A DNA stretch of 64,000 nt from Colwellia_A sp047621305 (GTDB lineage Bacteria; Pseudomonadota; Gammaproteobacteria; Enterobacterales; Alteromonadaceae). The DNA lies in NCBI GenBank assembly GCA_047621305.1, contig JBLHNB010000008.1:1-64000 (forward strand), read 5' to 3'. The position numbers were made by a program, and so were the translations under genes. Below are positions 1-8,782 of this stretch, in pieces. How positions within the stretch are numbered: position 1 is the first letter of the stretch; each line of letters starts with the position of its first letter. Below the pieces are notes generated by a model that saw nothing but the letters and a program-made list of their open reading frames with translations, was not told where the DNA came from and made no database searches.

Positions 1-111
1 GTGAGAAGCTACCTATCAACTTGCCGAAAACAAAAGGTATCGGCAAGTGATGCACTCAATTTATTATTCAAAAATCAGCTACCAGAAATTTTTAATATTG
101 GGGGGAGCTGA
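1..111 (+). CDS. C-terminal tail of a gene cut by the window edge, possibly an IS66-type transposase
   Basis: Frame 1 is open from the first base to a TGA at 109-111 and encodes 36 residues. The tail reads like the end of IS66-family TnpC proteins: an R-S-Y-L-S-T-C-R-K-Q stretch followed by S-A-x-D-A-L-x-L-L-F and a short hydrophobic end. This is recall of family style, not a search result. A 9-bp inverted repeat (19-27 with 40-48) lies inside it. The gene faces lolE and ends 10 bp before the lolE stop codon. It could also be a chance open frame, since only 111 bases are visible. Confidence 0.35.
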   Translation: MRSYLSTCRKQKVSASDALNLLFKNQLPEIFNIGGS

Positions 112-121
112 ATAGTTACGA

Positions 122-1441
122 TTATACTTGCCCTAGAACTTGTGCAGGCTCTATTTTAGTTGCTTGCCACGCAGGATAAATGGTCGCTAACAAACTCATC
201 ACTAATGCCGTAACCACAGTGATAACAACATCATTTTGGTCAAGGTAGCTTGGTAGAAAGTCGATAAAATATACATCTGCCGATAAAAATTTCGTATCAA
301 AAAACGTCTCAATATGGGTGACAATAGTGGTTAAGTTTTTCGCTAAATAAACACCCGACAATGCACCAATAACACTGCCTAACACACCATTTACCAAACC
401 TTGGATCATAAAGGTGGTCATGATCATTGAAGAGCTAGCGCCCATGGTTTTTAAAATAGCGATGTCGCCTTTTTTATCATTTACCGCCATAATCAACGTT
501 GAAACAATGTTAAAGCTTGCCACCGCGATAACAATAATCAAGACGATATACATGATCATTCGCACCAGCTGAATGTCATTAAATAAATGCCCTTGAGTAC
601 GTGTCCAATCTACAATATAAACATAATGGTCGAAATTATAAGCAATTTCGCGAACAACACGTGGCGCATGAAAAACATCAGCAACCTTAATACGTATACC
701 TTGCACTTGATTTGGCTGATATTGCATAATGTCAGCCGCTTGTGTTAAAGATATATAGGCAAGGGTATCGTCAATAACGCCGCCAAATTTAAAGATACCG
801 ACAATGGTAACTTGTTGTCTTAAAGGTACAGGAAACCGCTTATTAAGGCTTGCTGCGCTCTTGCTACTACTCGGTTGAGGCAATAATAACTGTACTTGAT
901 CGCCGACACTAATCCCCAGTTTTTGTGCAACACCGCTACCAATAACAATCCCGTTTGCCGACGAATTCTTTGGTAGCTCTTCTTTTGCCTGACCTGGTGG
1001 TTCTTGTGGTCGTTTTGATAAGCTCTGCCAACTTCCGGCAATCATATAATCAGCAATGCTCGATACTTGTTTTTCTAATTGAGGGTCGACGCCGCGGATT
1101 TCCAATCCTTTTAGTTGGTCGCCATTTTGCATCATGCCTGTCATTTTAATCATTGGTGCAGCGGCAATAACATTTTTATTTTTCAGTACCTGCTTAACAC
1201 TGCTTTGCCAGTCAGACAAAGGCTCATTTATGGTGATAATTTCTCCGTGTGGCACTACAGATAATAATCGTTGCGCAAGCGCTCGCTCAAAACCATTCAT
1301 TGCCGATAACACCACAATTAACACCATCACGCCCAGCGCAATACCTATGGTAGATGAAGCAGAAATAAAAGAAGAAAAACCATTACCGTGGCGGCTACGC
1401 ACATAACGTAGTGCCAAATAGAGACTAAGCGGCTTAAACAT
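122..1441 (-). CDS. lolE: Lipoprotein-releasing ABC transporter permease LolE
   Basis: Inner-membrane permease of the LolCDE complex, which extracts mature outer-membrane lipoproteins from the inner membrane and passes them to LolA. The 439-residue protein has the LolC/E plan: one N-terminal membrane helix (about residues 20-50, opening with the family-typical L-R-Y-V-R-S-R), a large periplasmic domain (about 55-290), and three C-terminal helices (about 295-430) in the FtsX/MacB fold. It ends with the typical P-A-x-x-A-x-x-I-x-P-A-x-V-L motif. It is the last gene of lolC-lolD-lolE, starting 3 bp after the lolD stop. Assignment as LolE rather than LolC rests on its position after lolD, as in E. 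coli. Confidence 0.9.
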   Translation of the reverse strand: MFKPLSLYLALRYVRSRHGNGFSSFISASSTIGIALGVMVLIVVLSAMNGFERALAQRLLSVVPHGEIITINEPLSDWQSSVKQVLKNKNVIAAAPMIKMTGMMQNGDQLKGLEIRGVDPQLEKQVSSIADYMIAGSWQSLSKRPQEPPGQAKEELPKNSSANGIVIGSGVAQKLGISVGDQVQLLLPQPSSSKSAASLNKRFPVPLRQQVTIVGIFKFGGVIDDTLAYISLTQAADIMQYQPNQVQGIRIKVADVFHAPRVVREIAYNFDHYVYIVDWTRTQGHLFNDIQLVRMIMYIVLIIVIAVASFNIVSTLIMAVNDKKGDIAILKTMGASSSMIMTTFMIQGLVNGVLGSVIGALSGVYLAKNLTTIVTHIETFFDTKFLSADVYFIDFLPSYLDQNDVVITVVTALVMSLLATIYPAWQATKIEPAQVLGQV

Positions 1442-1444
1442 AGA

Positions 1445-2128
1445 TCACTCCACCATTGGCTTTAATTGACCGTGGTCTAGCCGTAATTGGCGATCCATTT
1501 TTGCTGCCAATGTTAAGTCGTGGGTCACAATGACAAAGCTGGTATTAACGCTATTATTTAATTCTCTTAATAGCTGGTAAATTTGCTCTGCGGTATCAAA
1601 GTCCAAATTTCCTGTTGGCTCATCTGCCAACACTAACGAAGGCTTAGTCACAATTGCTCTGGCAATAGCGACACGTTGTCGTTCCCCACCTGATAACTCT
1701 GAAGGCCGATGATGACCACGATGACTAAGGCCCACTTGTGCTAATGTTGCTTTTGCCGCTTTAAGAGCGTTCTTTGGTGAATCACCACGAATAAGTAACG
1801 GCATGGCAACATTTTCTTCGGCGGTAAATTCCATCATTAAGTGATGAAACTGATAAATGAAGCCGATATGTTGATTACGAAATTTTGCCCGCGCTTTTTC
1901 AGGCAATTCATTGATATCAATATCATTAATTAACACCTGTCCAGACGTGGGTGAATCTAATGCTCCGGCAAGGTGTAAAAACGTACTTTTACCACAACCT
2001 GAGCTCCCAACAATGGCTAACAACTCGCCTTTAGGTACGATTAAATCAAGTCCTGTTAAAACACTTGTTTCAATACTCCCTTGAAAATAAGATTTTGTTA
2101 ATTTTACACACTGTAAACCGTTACTCAT
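1445..2128 (-). CDS. lolD: Lipoprotein-releasing ABC transporter ATPase LolD
   Basis: Cytoplasmic ATPase that powers lipoprotein release by LolC/LolE. Visible motifs are Walker A (G-S-S-G-C-G-K-S-T), Q-loop (Y-Q-F-H-H-L-M), signature (L-S-G-G-E-R-Q-R-V-A-I-A-R-A), Walker B (L-V-L-A-D-E-P-T-G-N-L-D) and the switch histidine (V-T-H-D). The frame stays open upstream to 2188, but the ATG at 2128 (M-S-N-G-L-Q) gives the normal LolD length of 227 residues. It overlaps the lolC stop as ATGAGTAA, an 8-bp overlap suggesting translational coupling. The upstream start would add 20 residues encoded by the lolC C-terminus and is rejected. Confidence 0.93.
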   Translation of the reverse strand: MSNGLQCVKLTKSYFQGSIETSVLTGLDLIVPKGELLAIVGSSGCGKSTFLHLAGALDSPTSGQVLINDIDINELPEKARAKFRNQHIGFIYQFHHLMMEFTAEENVAMPLLIRGDSPKNALKAAKATLAQVGLSHRGHHRPSELSGGERQRVAIARAIVTKPSLVLADEPTGNLDFDTAEQIYQLLRELNNSVNTSFVIVTHDLTLAAKMDRQLRLDHGQLKPMVE

Positions 2129-3416
2129 TTCGTAAAACCTCTGCGGGTTGGGTAGTAGATGCCCGATAGGCTGGATATAACGTGGCAATAAAGCTCATGA
2201 CTAAAGCCGATAAAACAATCACCACCACGTTACTTATTTCTAATTGCATCGGTAAGTTTTGGTCGCCATAACCGGCACCGAGAATGCTTATCCCAAGAAA
2301 ATCTAATAAACCATTTAGGTTGAGCGTTAACAAAACACCCAAAATAGCACCTAATAACACACCAAAAAAACCATTAAACATGCCTTGGGTAATAAATATT
2401 TTAAGAATGCCCATTCTATCCATTCCGAGTGTTTGCAAAATGCCAATTTCCCCTTGTTTTTCAATAACCACCATCACTAAAGCAGAAACAATATTAAAAG
2501 CAGCAACAGCAATGATAAGACTTAACATCAGCCACATCATATTTTTTTCCATATTCACCGCCGAAAAAAGAGCACCTTGGCTATCATTCCAAGTGGTCAG
2601 CTGAAATTTAGATTTATCAAGAGGTAATTTTGCGGCAACTTGCTTGGCATTAAACGCATCATCAAGGTATAGCCGTAAATGACTGATGCCATCACCTTTT
2701 TGTCGAATCAATTTAGCGCCATAACGACTATGCACATACACCATCAAATCATCAACTTCTGAGCCAACATTAAAAACCCCCGAGACCGTAAAAGTACGTT
2801 GTACCGGTATTCGTCCCATCGGGGTAAAAATGGTTTGATTTGGTAAGACTAAACGTAGTGTTGCTCCAAGCCCTACATCAAGTGTACGTGCTAATGCTTG
2901 ACCAATCACAATGTTATAAGCACGCTCAGATAGACTCGATAGGCTTCCTGCAACCATATGGGTATTTATAATATTATGTTGCTCATATTCAGGTAATATG
3001 CCCTGTAACATAATCCCCTTCAGCTGAGTTTCTGATTGGATGAGCGCTTCACTTTCCAAAAAAGGTGTGACTTGTTTAACATGGTTTTGTTGTAATAATA
3101 ATTCACGTTGTAGTTGCCAATCAAGCATACGCTTTTCTGACTTTTTTATTATAATGGGCTGTGTATTCACTGTGGTGTTAACGACTGCTTTACCATCTGT
3201 TTTTTTATAACTGACTACAACATGGGGCACTATGCCTAAAATACGTTTTTTCAGTTCGCCTTCAAAGCCGTTCATTACTGAAACAACAGTGATCAATGAG
3301 GCCACTCCCAGTAAAATACCGGCAATAGAAAAGAAGGTAATAAAAGAAACAAAGCCTGTTCGACTTTGGCTGCGGCTATAACGTAAACCTATAAAAAAAC
3401 TCACCGGTAAAAACAT
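2121..3416 (-). CDS. lolC: Lipoprotein-releasing ABC transporter permease LolC
   Basis: First gene of lolCDE. The 431-residue permease resembles LolE in layout: N-terminal helix (about 20-50), periplasmic domain with the M-N-G-F-E hook-like start (about 50-270), and three C-terminal helices (about 275-425). LolC recruits LolA through its periplasmic domain in E. coli. The open frame ends inside the lolD start (8-bp overlap). The start ATG at 3416 is followed by a typical F-F-I-G-L-R-Y-S-R-S N-terminus. It shares the P-A-x-x-A C-terminal motif with LolE, as expected for paralogues. Confidence 0.9.
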   Translation of the reverse strand: MFLPVSFFIGLRYSRSQSRTGFVSFITFFSIAGILLGVASLITVVSVMNGFEGELKKRILGIVPHVVVSYKKTDGKAVVNTTVNTQPIIIKKSEKRMLDWQLQRELLLQQNHVKQVTPFLESEALIQSETQLKGIMLQGILPEYEQHNIINTHMVAGSLSSLSERAYNIVIGQALARTLDVGLGATLRLVLPNQTIFTPMGRIPVQRTFTVSGVFNVGSEVDDLMVYVHSRYGAKLIRQKGDGISHLRLYLDDAFNAKQVAAKLPLDKSKFQLTTWNDSQGALFSAVNMEKNMMWLMLSLIIAVAAFNIVSALVMVVIEKQGEIGILQTLGMDRMGILKIFITQGMFNGFFGVLLGAILGVLLTLNLNGLLDFLGISILGAGYGDQNLPMQLEISNVVVIVLSALVMSFIATLYPAYRASTTQPAEVLRNE

Positions 3417-3787
3417 GAATAGTATCTATCTATATAAATTAAGTAATTGATTCACTTTCACAAATAAAACTATTTTATCAATGAAAGTTGCAGGAAAATA
3501 ACGTCGCTAGCATAGCACATTCCTATTAAAGCGCATGCTGTTAAAGTACTTATTGTGTTGGCAAATATGTCATTAATTCAAACGGTGATTAGCATAATAC
3601 CCACCCAGTAATACCCGTTATATAATGCTTGTTAAGTAATACCCGCTCAGTAATAAAATAACTGCGGTTCTCAAGTACGTAACGTCAAGGCGATACGTTC
3701 TCAAATCCTTAGATAACTCATTCCTGCATATTCAAGTCGAATACGTATATACTTCAACTATTAATAATAAAATTATAGGTCTGGCGT
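3417..3787. other. 371-bp divergent intergenic region with short TAATACCC repeats
   Basis: Separates lolC (leftward) from the PilZ gene (rightward), so it must hold both promoters. Near 3595-3655 a short motif recurs: AATACCC appears three times (about 3596, 3611 and 3637), with AGTAATA next to it. No open frame of use and no strong sigma-70 box were recognised. Confidence 0.4.
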
Positions 3788-4390
3788 ATGTCTGAGCAAG
3801 ATAACCACAATAAACTTAATCTATTTGATGAGTTTTTTTCGATTAAGCATTTATTTAATATCAATATTGTCCAGCCAAGCCCTATTGAAATGCCATCGTT
3901 TAATGAATTCATTGATAACATGCCATTGCCTTTCAAATTAGCAACTGACGTGATCACCTTAGATCAAGCCGCATTAAGGCCATTGCAAGCATTAAGCGGT
4001 GTTGCCGGACAATTGGTTGAATACTTAAATCATCAAACACAAAAAATTGACTTGCTCGTTAGTTACATTCTTAGTCAACAAGATGAAGAAATCCATAGAC
4101 ATCAAGGGATAGCTTTTGGCGGCAGTGGCGTTATTTTTAAACATAGCAAGCAACGAAAAGTTGGTGAACATTTTGCTCTAAAGATATTTTTACTCGAAGA
4201 AAGCTGCGCTATTTATTGTTATGTAGAAGTGATTGACGTTGTAGAAAATACGCACGAATATGAACATAAAGCTATTTTTCATCATATTCGTGACGAAGAC
4301 CGTGAAATTTTAGTGAGATCAAGTCTTCATCAACAATCAAAACAATTACAACTATTAGCCCAACAAAGAAAGCAAAAGAATAACGTCTAG
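3788..4390 (+). CDS. PilZ-domain protein, probable c-di-GMP effector (atypical)
   Basis: A 200-residue cytoplasmic protein with no signal peptide. Residues about 100-190 look like a PilZ beta-barrel: an F-G-G-S-G-V-I-F strand matching the D/N-x-S-x-x-G element, then a long strand pair and the family-typical I-R-D-E-D-R-E-I-L-V-R helix start, ending in a Gln-rich helix. The usual upstream R-x-x-x-R c-di-GMP switch is not clear, with only I-H-R-H before the SG element, so nucleotide binding is uncertain. Residues 1-95 have no recognised fold. The gene is divergent from lolCDE and convergent with the chemoreceptor 14 bp downstream. A link to motility is inferred from the domain only. Confidence 0.7.
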   Translation: MSEQDNHNKLNLFDEFFSIKHLFNINIVQPSPIEMPSFNEFIDNMPLPFKLATDVITLDQAALRPLQALSGVAGQLVEYLNHQTQKIDLLVSYILSQQDEEIHRHQGIAFGGSGVIFKHSKQRKVGEHFALKIFLLEESCAIYCYVEVIDVVENTHEYEHKAIFHHIRDEDREILVRSSLHQQSKQLQLLAQQRKQKNNV

Positions 4391-4404
4391 CTATTCTTTA
4401 CTCT

Positions 4405-5571
4405 TTATACGCAGATTCTACTTAACGTAGCATCGACTTTTTCAGCTGTTTTATGTTGTTTTTCAGCATGTTCAGAGACAGAAACTAACCCAGCATTTAT
4501 ATGCTGACTTAAGGTAACCACAGCCGACATGTTATCATTGATTGATGCTGTTGATTGCTGCTGCTCCCCAGTTGAATTAGCAATTTGAGAGGTTAAAATA
4601 TCGACTTCATTCAATACAGAGCCAATTTTCTTTAACGCATCGACCACCTCAGCAGAATGAGATAAACTTTCCTGAGTTAATGTTTGCCCTCGACCAATAG
4701 CATTGACCGCATTGGTTGATTTAGATTGTAACCCTTCGACCATTGACTGAATTTCAACAGTCGACTCTTGTGTTCGATGTGCTAAAGCACGAACTTCATC
4801 GGCTACAACAGCAAATCCTCGCCCTTGTTCTCCTGCTCGAGCTGCCTCTATAGCCGCATTCAAAGCAAGTAAATTGGTTTGATCAGCAATGCCACGAATA
4901 ACATCAAGCACTGAGCCAATACGCGCACATTCTTCTTGTAGCAATGCAAGTTCGTTCGCTGTACCGTTAACTTCTTGTGCTACTGATTCAATCGTTTGTT
5001 GGCTAGTATTTGATGATGAAGTACCCTGAGATAAAATTGACAGCACTTGTTTAGTTGTCGCACTTACCTGAATAGCATTTTCTGATAAAACCGCAGATGT
5101 TGATGCTACATGTTCGATAGATTGTGCCATTTGTGCAATTTGATTAGTCGATTCATCGACAGATAGCACTGACTGATTCATTTGTTCAGTAAGGCTATGC
5201 GAGCCTTGTTGTAATATATCTGACTCAGTTCTAATTTCAGCAATAACAACCGCCAAACTCGCAATAAAATCGCTGAGTTCGTTAATGACATTGCCTAAAT
5301 CATCACCGGTATTATCAACTAAAGGCGCTGAAGGTGCCTGTTCCACGCTAACAACTAAGTCGAGATAGTGTGTTAACTTTATAATACGTTGACTAAGTTT
5401 TTGTTGAGAATAAAGGAACCCGGCAATTAATTGCACGAGGACCATAATGATGAGAAAAAATACTATATGGCTTTTACTCATTGATTCAGTAAAAATCAGC
5501 ACTAATAAGATGCTTAACATGCCAATAATAAAACTAGGCATCAGTAGCTTAAGACTTAAGCGATTTAACAT
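4405..5571 (-). CDS. Methyl-accepting chemotaxis protein without a periplasmic sensor domain
   Basis: Chemoreceptor of 388 residues. Two closely spaced hydrophobic segments (about 8-27 and 34-52) leave only a few residues outside the membrane, so no periplasmic ligand domain is present. No clear HAMP domain follows. The signalling domain runs from about residue 120 to the end and contains the canonical hairpin tip (I-A-D-Q-T-N-L-L-A-L-N-A-A-I-E-A-A-R-A-G, then G-R-G-F-A-V-V-A-D-E-V-R). It should signal through CheA/CheW, perhaps sensing membrane state or a cytoplasmic cue (inference). No che genes are near it. Compare the broken relic at 34295-34470. Confidence 0.88.
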   Translation of the reverse strand: MLNRLSLKLLMPSFIIGMLSILLVLIFTESMSKSHIVFFLIIMVLVQLIAGFLYSQQKLSQRIIKLTHYLDLVVSVEQAPSAPLVDNTGDDLGNVINELSDFIASLAVVIAEIRTESDILQQGSHSLTEQMNQSVLSVDESTNQIAQMAQSIEHVASTSAVLSENAIQVSATTKQVLSILSQGTSSSNTSQQTIESVAQEVNGTANELALLQEECARIGSVLDVIRGIADQTNLLALNAAIEAARAGEQGRGFAVVADEVRALAHRTQESTVEIQSMVEGLQSKSTNAVNAIGRGQTLTQESLSHSAEVVDALKKIGSVLNEVDILTSQIANSTGEQQQSTASINDNMSAVVTLSQHINAGLVSVSEHAEKQHKTAEKVDATLSRICV

Positions 5572-5747
5572 TTTTTAATCCGTCTGTTATTATTTTTATT
5601 ACAGATAAATTACATGCTAACCATATGTTTGGCTAATAATATTTATTCATTTAACAAATAAAACCTGTCCTGAGATTTTTAGTTAATATTTATTAACAAA
5701 TGTTTTACACTACATGTACTCAGTAATTAAGCCGCTACAGGATATAC

Positions 5748-5912
5748 ATGACTTTTACGACCCTACTGATCATAGTTTTAGCACTTGGCACTATTGTCAG
5801 CGGTATTATGTTATTAAAACAATCAGCCAAAAAATTCAATTTAAGTGATGATCAACTCGATAAAATCAAGCAACGCAACAAAGAGCAGGATGAAAAAGAT
5901 AACGATTTTTGA
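5748..5912 (+). CDS. Small membrane protein, DUF2897-like
   Basis: A 54-residue ORF: ATG at 5748, TGA at 5910-5912. Residues 4-22 form one hydrophobic helix (T-L-L-I-I-V-L-A-L-G-T-I-V-S-G-I), followed by L-L-K-Q-S-A-K-K and a charged tail rich in K, D, E and Q. This matches the style of the DUF2897 mini-proteins of Alteromonadales and Vibrionales: one transmembrane helix, L-K-x-S/T-A after it, and a charged end. Function is unknown. It is preceded by an AGG-containing stretch about 8 bases upstream and is convergent with ppiC. Confidence 0.7.
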   Translation: MTFTTLLIIVLALGTIVSGIMLLKQSAKKFNLSDDQLDKIKQRNKEQDEKDNDF

Positions 5913-5964
5913 GACGGGAACTTCGATAGTTATTCATTCAATAAGCTATAAATTTCGCTATTGA

Positions 5965-6243
5965 TTAATTTCGATAGAGTGTTTTAATAATATGGAAACC
6001 AAATTTTGTTCTTATTGGGCCATGAATTTTGAGCACAGGTTTACTAAATACCACCTCATCAAATCCTTTAACCATTTGTCCTTTTTTAAACTCACCTAAA
6101 TCGCCTCCTTTTTTGCCAGAAGGACAAATAGAATGTTTTCTTGCGAGTTTGCCAAAGTTTTCCCCTTTAGCAAGAAGTTTAATTATCTCTCGCGCAAGTT
6201 TTTCTGATTTTACCAATATATGGACTGCACTTGCTGATGACAT
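5965..6243 (-). CDS. ppiC: Parvulin-type peptidyl-prolyl cis-trans isomerase
   Basis: A stand-alone 92-residue parvulin domain catalysing cis/trans isomerisation of prolyl bonds. Visible signatures are A-V-H-I-L-V-K at the start, the F-G-K-L-A-R-K-H-S-I-C-P-S-G-K-K-G-G-D-L-G core, V-F-S-K-P-V, and the terminal T-K-F-G-F-H-I-I-K. The length matches E. coli PpiC (93 residues). There is no signal peptide, so it is cytoplasmic. It is divergent from the carbonic anhydrase gene, with 127 bp between them. Confidence 0.92.
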   Translation of the reverse strand: MSSASAVHILVKSEKLAREIIKLLAKGENFGKLARKHSICPSGKKGGDLGEFKKGQMVKGFDEVVFSKPVLKIHGPIRTKFGFHIIKTLYRN

Positions 6244-6311
6244 ATCATTCTCTTTAAGACGCTAATTTCTCTATATTATACGTTAGAGAGCCATCACCCC
6301 ATACAAGTTTA

Positions 6312-6339
6312 TTGCTGTTTTACACTCCTTTACTATAAA
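6312..6339 (+). promoter_or_regulatory. Putative sigma-70 promoter of the carbonic anhydrase gene
   Basis: TTGCTG (6312-6317), 16-bp spacer, TATAAA (6334-6339). The -10 box ends 31 bp before the ATG at 6371. Read by eye. No other pair of similar quality is seen in this gap. Confidence 0.5.
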
Positions 6340-6370
6340 CTAGCAATATTTCCCACTTTCTGAGCATCTT

Positions 6371-6985
6371 ATGGCATCTATAGAACATTTATTTAAAAAC
6401 AACCTGCAATGGGCTGAAAAAATCAAACAAGAAGATCCTAATTTTTTTAAATCTTTATCTGAACAGCAATCCCCAGAATATTTATGGATAGGCTGTTCTG
6501 ATTCACGAGTACCTGCCAATGAGTTGTTAGGTATGCAACCGGGCGAAGTTTTTGTGCATCGCAACATTGCCAATCAAGTGATTCATACTGATTTAAATTG
6601 TTTATCGGTATTGCAATTTGCGGTAGAAATTTTAAAAGTAAAACACATTATTGTCTGTGGTCACTACGGCTGTGGTGGTATACAAGCAGCACTTGAAGAT
6701 AAAGATCATGGCTTAATTGATAATTGGTTAAGACATATAAAAGTTGTACACAGATTTCACAAAGAAGCGATGTCAAAGGTACAAGACAGTCCAGCTAGAG
6801 AAAACTTATTAAGTGAATTAAACGTGATTGAACAAGTAGCTAATGTATCAAATACCACGATTTTAAAAAATGCTTGGAAAAATAATCAGGAAATCACCAT
6901 TCACGGTTTTATCTATAATATTCATGACGGTATTCTAAAAGACCTAGACGTTTCAATTTCAGATTTACAGCAACTACCAAAGTAA
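6371..6985 (+). CDS. can: Beta-class carbonic anhydrase
   Basis: Zinc enzyme interconverting CO2 and bicarbonate in the cytoplasm. The 204-residue protein has the beta-class zinc site: C-S-D-S-R-V-P (Cys and the Asp-Arg dyad, about residues 42-48) and H-Y-G-C-G-G-I (about 98-104), with H-R-N-I-A-N between them. Its length and sequence style match E. coli Can (CynT2). It is a monocistronic gene followed by a repeat-containing intergenic region. The start is supported by promoter spacing and by a normal N-terminus (M-A-S-I-E-H-L-F-K-N-N). Confidence 0.95.
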   Translation: MASIEHLFKNNLQWAEKIKQEDPNFFKSLSEQQSPEYLWIGCSDSRVPANELLGMQPGEVFVHRNIANQVIHTDLNCLSVLQFAVEILKVKHIIVCGHYGCGGIQAALEDKDHGLIDNWLRHIKVVHRFHKEAMSKVQDSPARENLLSELNVIEQVANVSNTTILKNAWKNNQEITIHGFIYNIHDGILKDLDVSISDLQQLPK

Positions 6986-7140
6986 ATATCACTGATGTGA
7001 CCTTGTAGGTCGACACAAGCGAAGTAAGGCTCGACAGCAGGAAGATAATAAGCCTTTTTGTCAAAGCATCCGCTGAGATCAACAAGGTTGTAATGGACGC
7101 AGGTACTTAATTTTTGTCTGGAACTAAAAAGTTGCCCCTT

Positions 7141-7294
7141 CATCGACGTGCATGGATGCACTAATGTCTTGAAAGACAGGACGTCTGAGAAAGGCCATGA
7201 ACATCGTCATTCTTTCACATCGACGTGCAGGACGCACTAATGCAGTGAAGACATGGATGTCTAGGAACTGCCTTATGAACATGACATACCGTTC
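7141..7294. repeat. Two tandem degenerate 77-bp repeats between can and hppD
   Basis: Copy 1 starts at 7141 and copy 2 at 7218. Both open with CATCGACGTGCA and share GCACTAATG, GTGAAGACA/TTGAAAGACA and GACGTCT/GATGTCT blocks, then a CATGAACAT/TATGAACAT end. The copies are imperfect, with small indels. The sequence also carries internal near-palindromes such as GACAGGACGTCT. The rest of the region (6986-7140) holds no convincing gene. It lies between convergent genes, so it is not a promoter region for either. Confidence 0.6.
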
Positions 7295-7306
7295 ATCCAT
7301 GAACAT

Positions 7307-7330
7307 AAAAACCAGCCGAAGCTGGTTTTT
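7307..7330 (-). terminator. Rho-independent terminator of hppD with a UUCG tetraloop
   Basis: A perfect 10-bp stem (7307-7316 with 7321-7330) closes a four-base loop. Read on the minus strand, the loop is TTCG closed by C-G, the stable cUUCGg tetraloop, and the 3' arm ends in five U. It sits 22 bp after the hppD stop. The A/T-rich arms make it usable in both directions, so it may also stop can transcripts. Confidence 0.88.
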
Positions 7331-7352
7331 TATTCATCAAAATAAAGTGGAA

Positions 7353-8396
7353 TTATAAAGTGCCACGTTCCATTTGATTCAATTCAATAGATTTAAACAA
7401 AGCCGTGAAGTTACCTTCACCAAAACCTTGGTCATCTACTCGTTGGATCATTTCAATGAAGATAGGTCCAAAAATATTTTTAGTGAAAATTTGTAATAAA
7501 TACGAATTCTCTTTTTGGCTATCTACTAGAATTTGATGATCTTGAATACGTTTATGATCTTCTTTAACCCAAGGAATACGCTTAAATACGTCATCATAAT
7601 ATTCAGGTATGATATCTAAGGTATCTATAATATCTTTATCTAATAAATCTAATGAACCCACTAAATCATCAGTAATAAAAGCTAAATGCTGAACACCAGG
7701 ACCATTATATTGATCTAAATATTCATCAATTTGGTTGTTTTTCTTACCTTTACCTTCATTGATCGGCAAACAGAAAGTACCACAAGGAGATTGTAAGGCG
7801 TAAGAAATCAAGGCTGTTTTTTCACCTTTAATATCAAAGTAACGAACATCTGTAAAACCAAAAATATCTTTATAAAAATTGGCCCAATGTTCCATCGTAC
7901 CTTGATGAACATTGTTGGTCATATGATCGACGCGTAAAAAGCCTTTGTCTTTATTTAGAACGGGGGCTTGGTGAGCTTCAAAGTCATCTTCATAGATTGA
8001 ACCTTTAGCACCGAATTTTTCAATAAAATAAATTAAGCTATCGCCAATACCAAAAATGGCAGGATACGGAAGTTTATTCTCAACATCTGCAGCTGATTTT
8101 GCGCCACGTTTAACCGCTTCTTCGAAAGCAAAATTAGCATCTTCAACACGCCAGCCCATTGAACAAATTGCAGGACCATGGCTTTTAGCAAATTCACGAG
8201 AGAAACCAGCTTGTTCATTATTTAGTAAAAAATGAATATCATTTTGATTAAAGTATTCTATGTCACGACCTTTAAAGGTTTTAGTTTTTGAAAAACCAAA
8301 ACCATAAAAAGCATTTTCCATAAAATCTGAATCGGGTGACGCGTATTCGGTAAATTCAATACCACGTAAATTAAGTGGGTTTTTTACATCAGTCAT
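7353..8396 (-). CDS. hppD: 4-hydroxyphenylpyruvate dioxygenase
   Basis: Fe(II) dioxygenase converting 4-hydroxyphenylpyruvate to homogentisate in tyrosine catabolism. It is also the entry to pyomelanin formation when homogentisate is not degraded. The two-domain vicinal-oxygen-chelate fold is visible. Iron ligands are His in R-V-D-H-M-T-N-N, His in G-V-Q-H-L-A-F and Glu in I-F-I-E-M-I-Q-R. The C-terminal F-G-x-G-N-F-x-A-L-F-x-S-I-E motif is present. The frame is open five residues further upstream, but M-T-D-V-K-N-P at 8396 gives the usual start and a 347-residue protein. No hmgA, fumarylacetoacetase or other catabolic neighbour is in the window. Confidence 0.95.
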   Translation of the reverse strand: MTDVKNPLNLRGIEFTEYASPDSDFMENAFYGFGFSKTKTFKGRDIEYFNQNDIHFLLNNEQAGFSREFAKSHGPAICSMGWRVEDANFAFEEAVKRGAKSAADVENKLPYPAIFGIGDSLIYFIEKFGAKGSIYEDDFEAHQAPVLNKDKGFLRVDHMTNNVHQGTMEHWANFYKDIFGFTDVRYFDIKGEKTALISYALQSPCGTFCLPINEGKGKKNNQIDEYLDQYNGPGVQHLAFITDDLVGSLDLLDKDIIDTLDIIPEYYDDVFKRIPWVKEDHKRIQDHQILVDSQKENSYLLQIFTKNIFGPIFIEMIQRVDDQGFGEGNFTALFKSIELNQMERGTL

Positions 8397-8782
8397 ATTT
8401 GTTTCTCTCACACAATAATTAACGCTATTATCGTTGTGATTACGCAGAAGTTAAAGCTTGTACCTGATCAAGTTTTGCAGATGGCGTAAATGAAAATGTA
8501 CGTATATATAGAGTGGAACATATTCAACTACAAGATAGACCCTATATAGCCTAACAAGCTGGTGTAAAAAAAAATGTACACACCAATTTATCTATGTCAG
8601 CTTATACCGATTACATTAAGTTTGTGGTCTTGTTGTGCGCAGGAAAAATATTATAGAGCAAGGCGCTTGAACATTTACCCTCACTTATAATAGATCACTA
8701 CTTTAATTCAATTGGTATTAATGGGATTGGTATTAATACTTTTTTTACGTAGTTTAGAAATACTGTACTTATTTCAAGACAC
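8397..8782. other. Intergenic region upstream of hppD and downstream of deaD
   Basis: No gene was recognised. It holds the hppD promoter region, copy A of a dispersed 49-bp repeat (8668-8716), and a short doubled GATTGGTATTAAT/AATTGGTATTAAT stretch (about 8709-8738). Confidence 0.4.
8668..8716 (+). repeat. Dispersed intergenic repeat, copy A (49 bp)
   Basis: Matches the reverse complement of 34554-34602 at 47 of 49 positions. The core starts TGAACATTTACCCTC and ends TTCAATTGGT. Both copies are intergenic, and the GGCGCTTG/CAAGCGCC words sit next to the core in each. A much weaker third relic may lie near 10917-10935 (ACCCTCCCTTATAAT). Such spread intergenic copies suggest a non-autonomous element or REP-like family. 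Confidence 0.7.
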
